Assembly (NCBI RefSeq): GCF_002234675.1
Contig: NC_019866.2
Span: 5,933,307 to 5,997,306, forward strand
DNA from: Oryzias latipes
Taxonomy: Eukaryota; Chordata; Actinopteri; Beloniformes; Adrianichthyidae
Length of the DNA: 64,000 nt
Direction: 5' to 3'
Numbering within the stretch: the first letter of the stretch is position 1; every line of letters starts with the position of its first letter. The position numbers and the translations under genes were made by a program. The notes under the pieces are model-generated. The model did not search any database. It was not told where the DNA came from and saw only the letters and a list, made by a program, of their open reading frames with translations. Positions 63,706 to 64,000 of the stretch are shown here, in pieces.

Positions 63706-63820
63706 ACAGGAGCGTGAAGACTTGTCATGGGGAAAAGCTGTAAAGTTGTGGTGTGTGGTCAAGCTGCAGTTGGAAAAACTGCCATACTAGAACAGCTGTT
63801 GTATGCCAACCATGTTGCAG
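63706..63820 (+). CDS. nkiras2: NF-kappa-B inhibitor-interacting Ras-like 2, first coding exon (partial gene)
   Basis: The acceptor TTTTCAG at 63705 opens the exon. The ATG is at 63727 and the donor follows 63820 (GCAG then GTACC). The 31 residues [20 protein letters not shown]... carry the P-loop GQAAVGKT of a Ras-like GTPase. Kappa-B-Ras proteins bind the PEST region of I-kappa-B-beta and slow its degradation, damping NF-kappa-B, and also restrain Ral signalling. The remaining exons lie beyond the window. Choice of NKIRAS2 over NKIRAS1 rests on the [13 protein letters not shown] start and on dnajc7 being next door. Confidence 0.88.
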
Positions 63821-64000
63821 GTACCTCAAAATGTTTGTTTGTTTATTTGCTTAAACATCTTACCCTTTAGTAATATCTAAGCATATCACAAATATGAAGC
63901 AAAGTCCAAACTATAATTGGGCTTTTTTTGTTTGTTTGTTGTTTTTCAAAGAAGTAAAGCAAAGTGCAGATGTGTCGATTCTGTACAGAATGGTCAAATT
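63821..64000 (+). other. Start of nkiras2 intron, cut by window end
   Basis: Intronic sequence following the donor. No further exon can be seen before the end of the window. Confidence 0.6.

Overview
This is a nuclear segment from a ray-finned (teleost) fish. Genes are split into many short exons with clean GT/AG borders. Introns and spacers are AT-rich and full of fish-type transposon debris. The gene set matches one vertebrate neighbourhood (human 17q21.2: P3H4, FKBP10, NT5C3B, KLHL11, ACLY, ODAD4/CNP, DNAJC7, NKIRAS2). I rebuilt exons by eye from splice sites, reading frame and remembered human proteins; all coding lengths sum to whole codons. The species cannot be named from this alone.

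Layout: 0.9-6.3 kb p3h4 (-), a collagen-hydroxylation scaffold of the ER. 8.0-14.5 kb fkbp10 (+), an ER prolyl isomerase/collagen chaperone, head-to-head with p3h4; its last intron holds an L2-like LINE. 15.2-18.1 kb nt5c3b (-), a cytosolic nucleotidase, tail-to-tail with fkbp10. 20.8-23.9 kb klhl11 (-), a cullin-3 adaptor. 25.6-42.0 kb acly (-), ATP-citrate lyase in 27 coding exons, with a probable non-coding first exon near 44.4 kb. 46.4-48.5 kb cnp (-), a CNPase with a long acidic N-terminus like the fish RICH proteins, with a probable non-coding exon and promoter near 49.4-49.6 kb. 52.1-55.2 kb odad4/ttc25 (-), an outer dynein arm docking TPR protein. 56.5-62.8 kb dnajc7 (-), a TPR/J-domain co-chaperone. 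63.7 kb to the end: first coding exon of nkiras2 (+), cut by the window edge and divergent from dnajc7.

The genes do not form one pathway. The exception is p3h4 with fkbp10, which both serve collagen lysine/proline modification in the ER and share one 1.7 kb spacer. Compared with the human order as I remember it, klhl10 is missing between nt5c3b and klhl11, and the cnp-odad4 pair is inverted as a block.

Repeats are the other theme. About ten copies of one unnamed short-inverted-repeat family (ends near AAAGACCCACYCCGAT) are scattered in both orientations; one seems to supply the poly(A) signal of odad4. There are also two opposite copies of a TTAA-flanked MITE, a hAT-like MITE with an 8-bp target duplication, a SINE with a perfect 12-bp target duplication, a SINE split by a LINE tail, an L2-like LINE, and GATA, AT and TG/G microsatellites. 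I saw no CRISPR array, operon, rRNA, functional tRNA or endogenous retrovirus.
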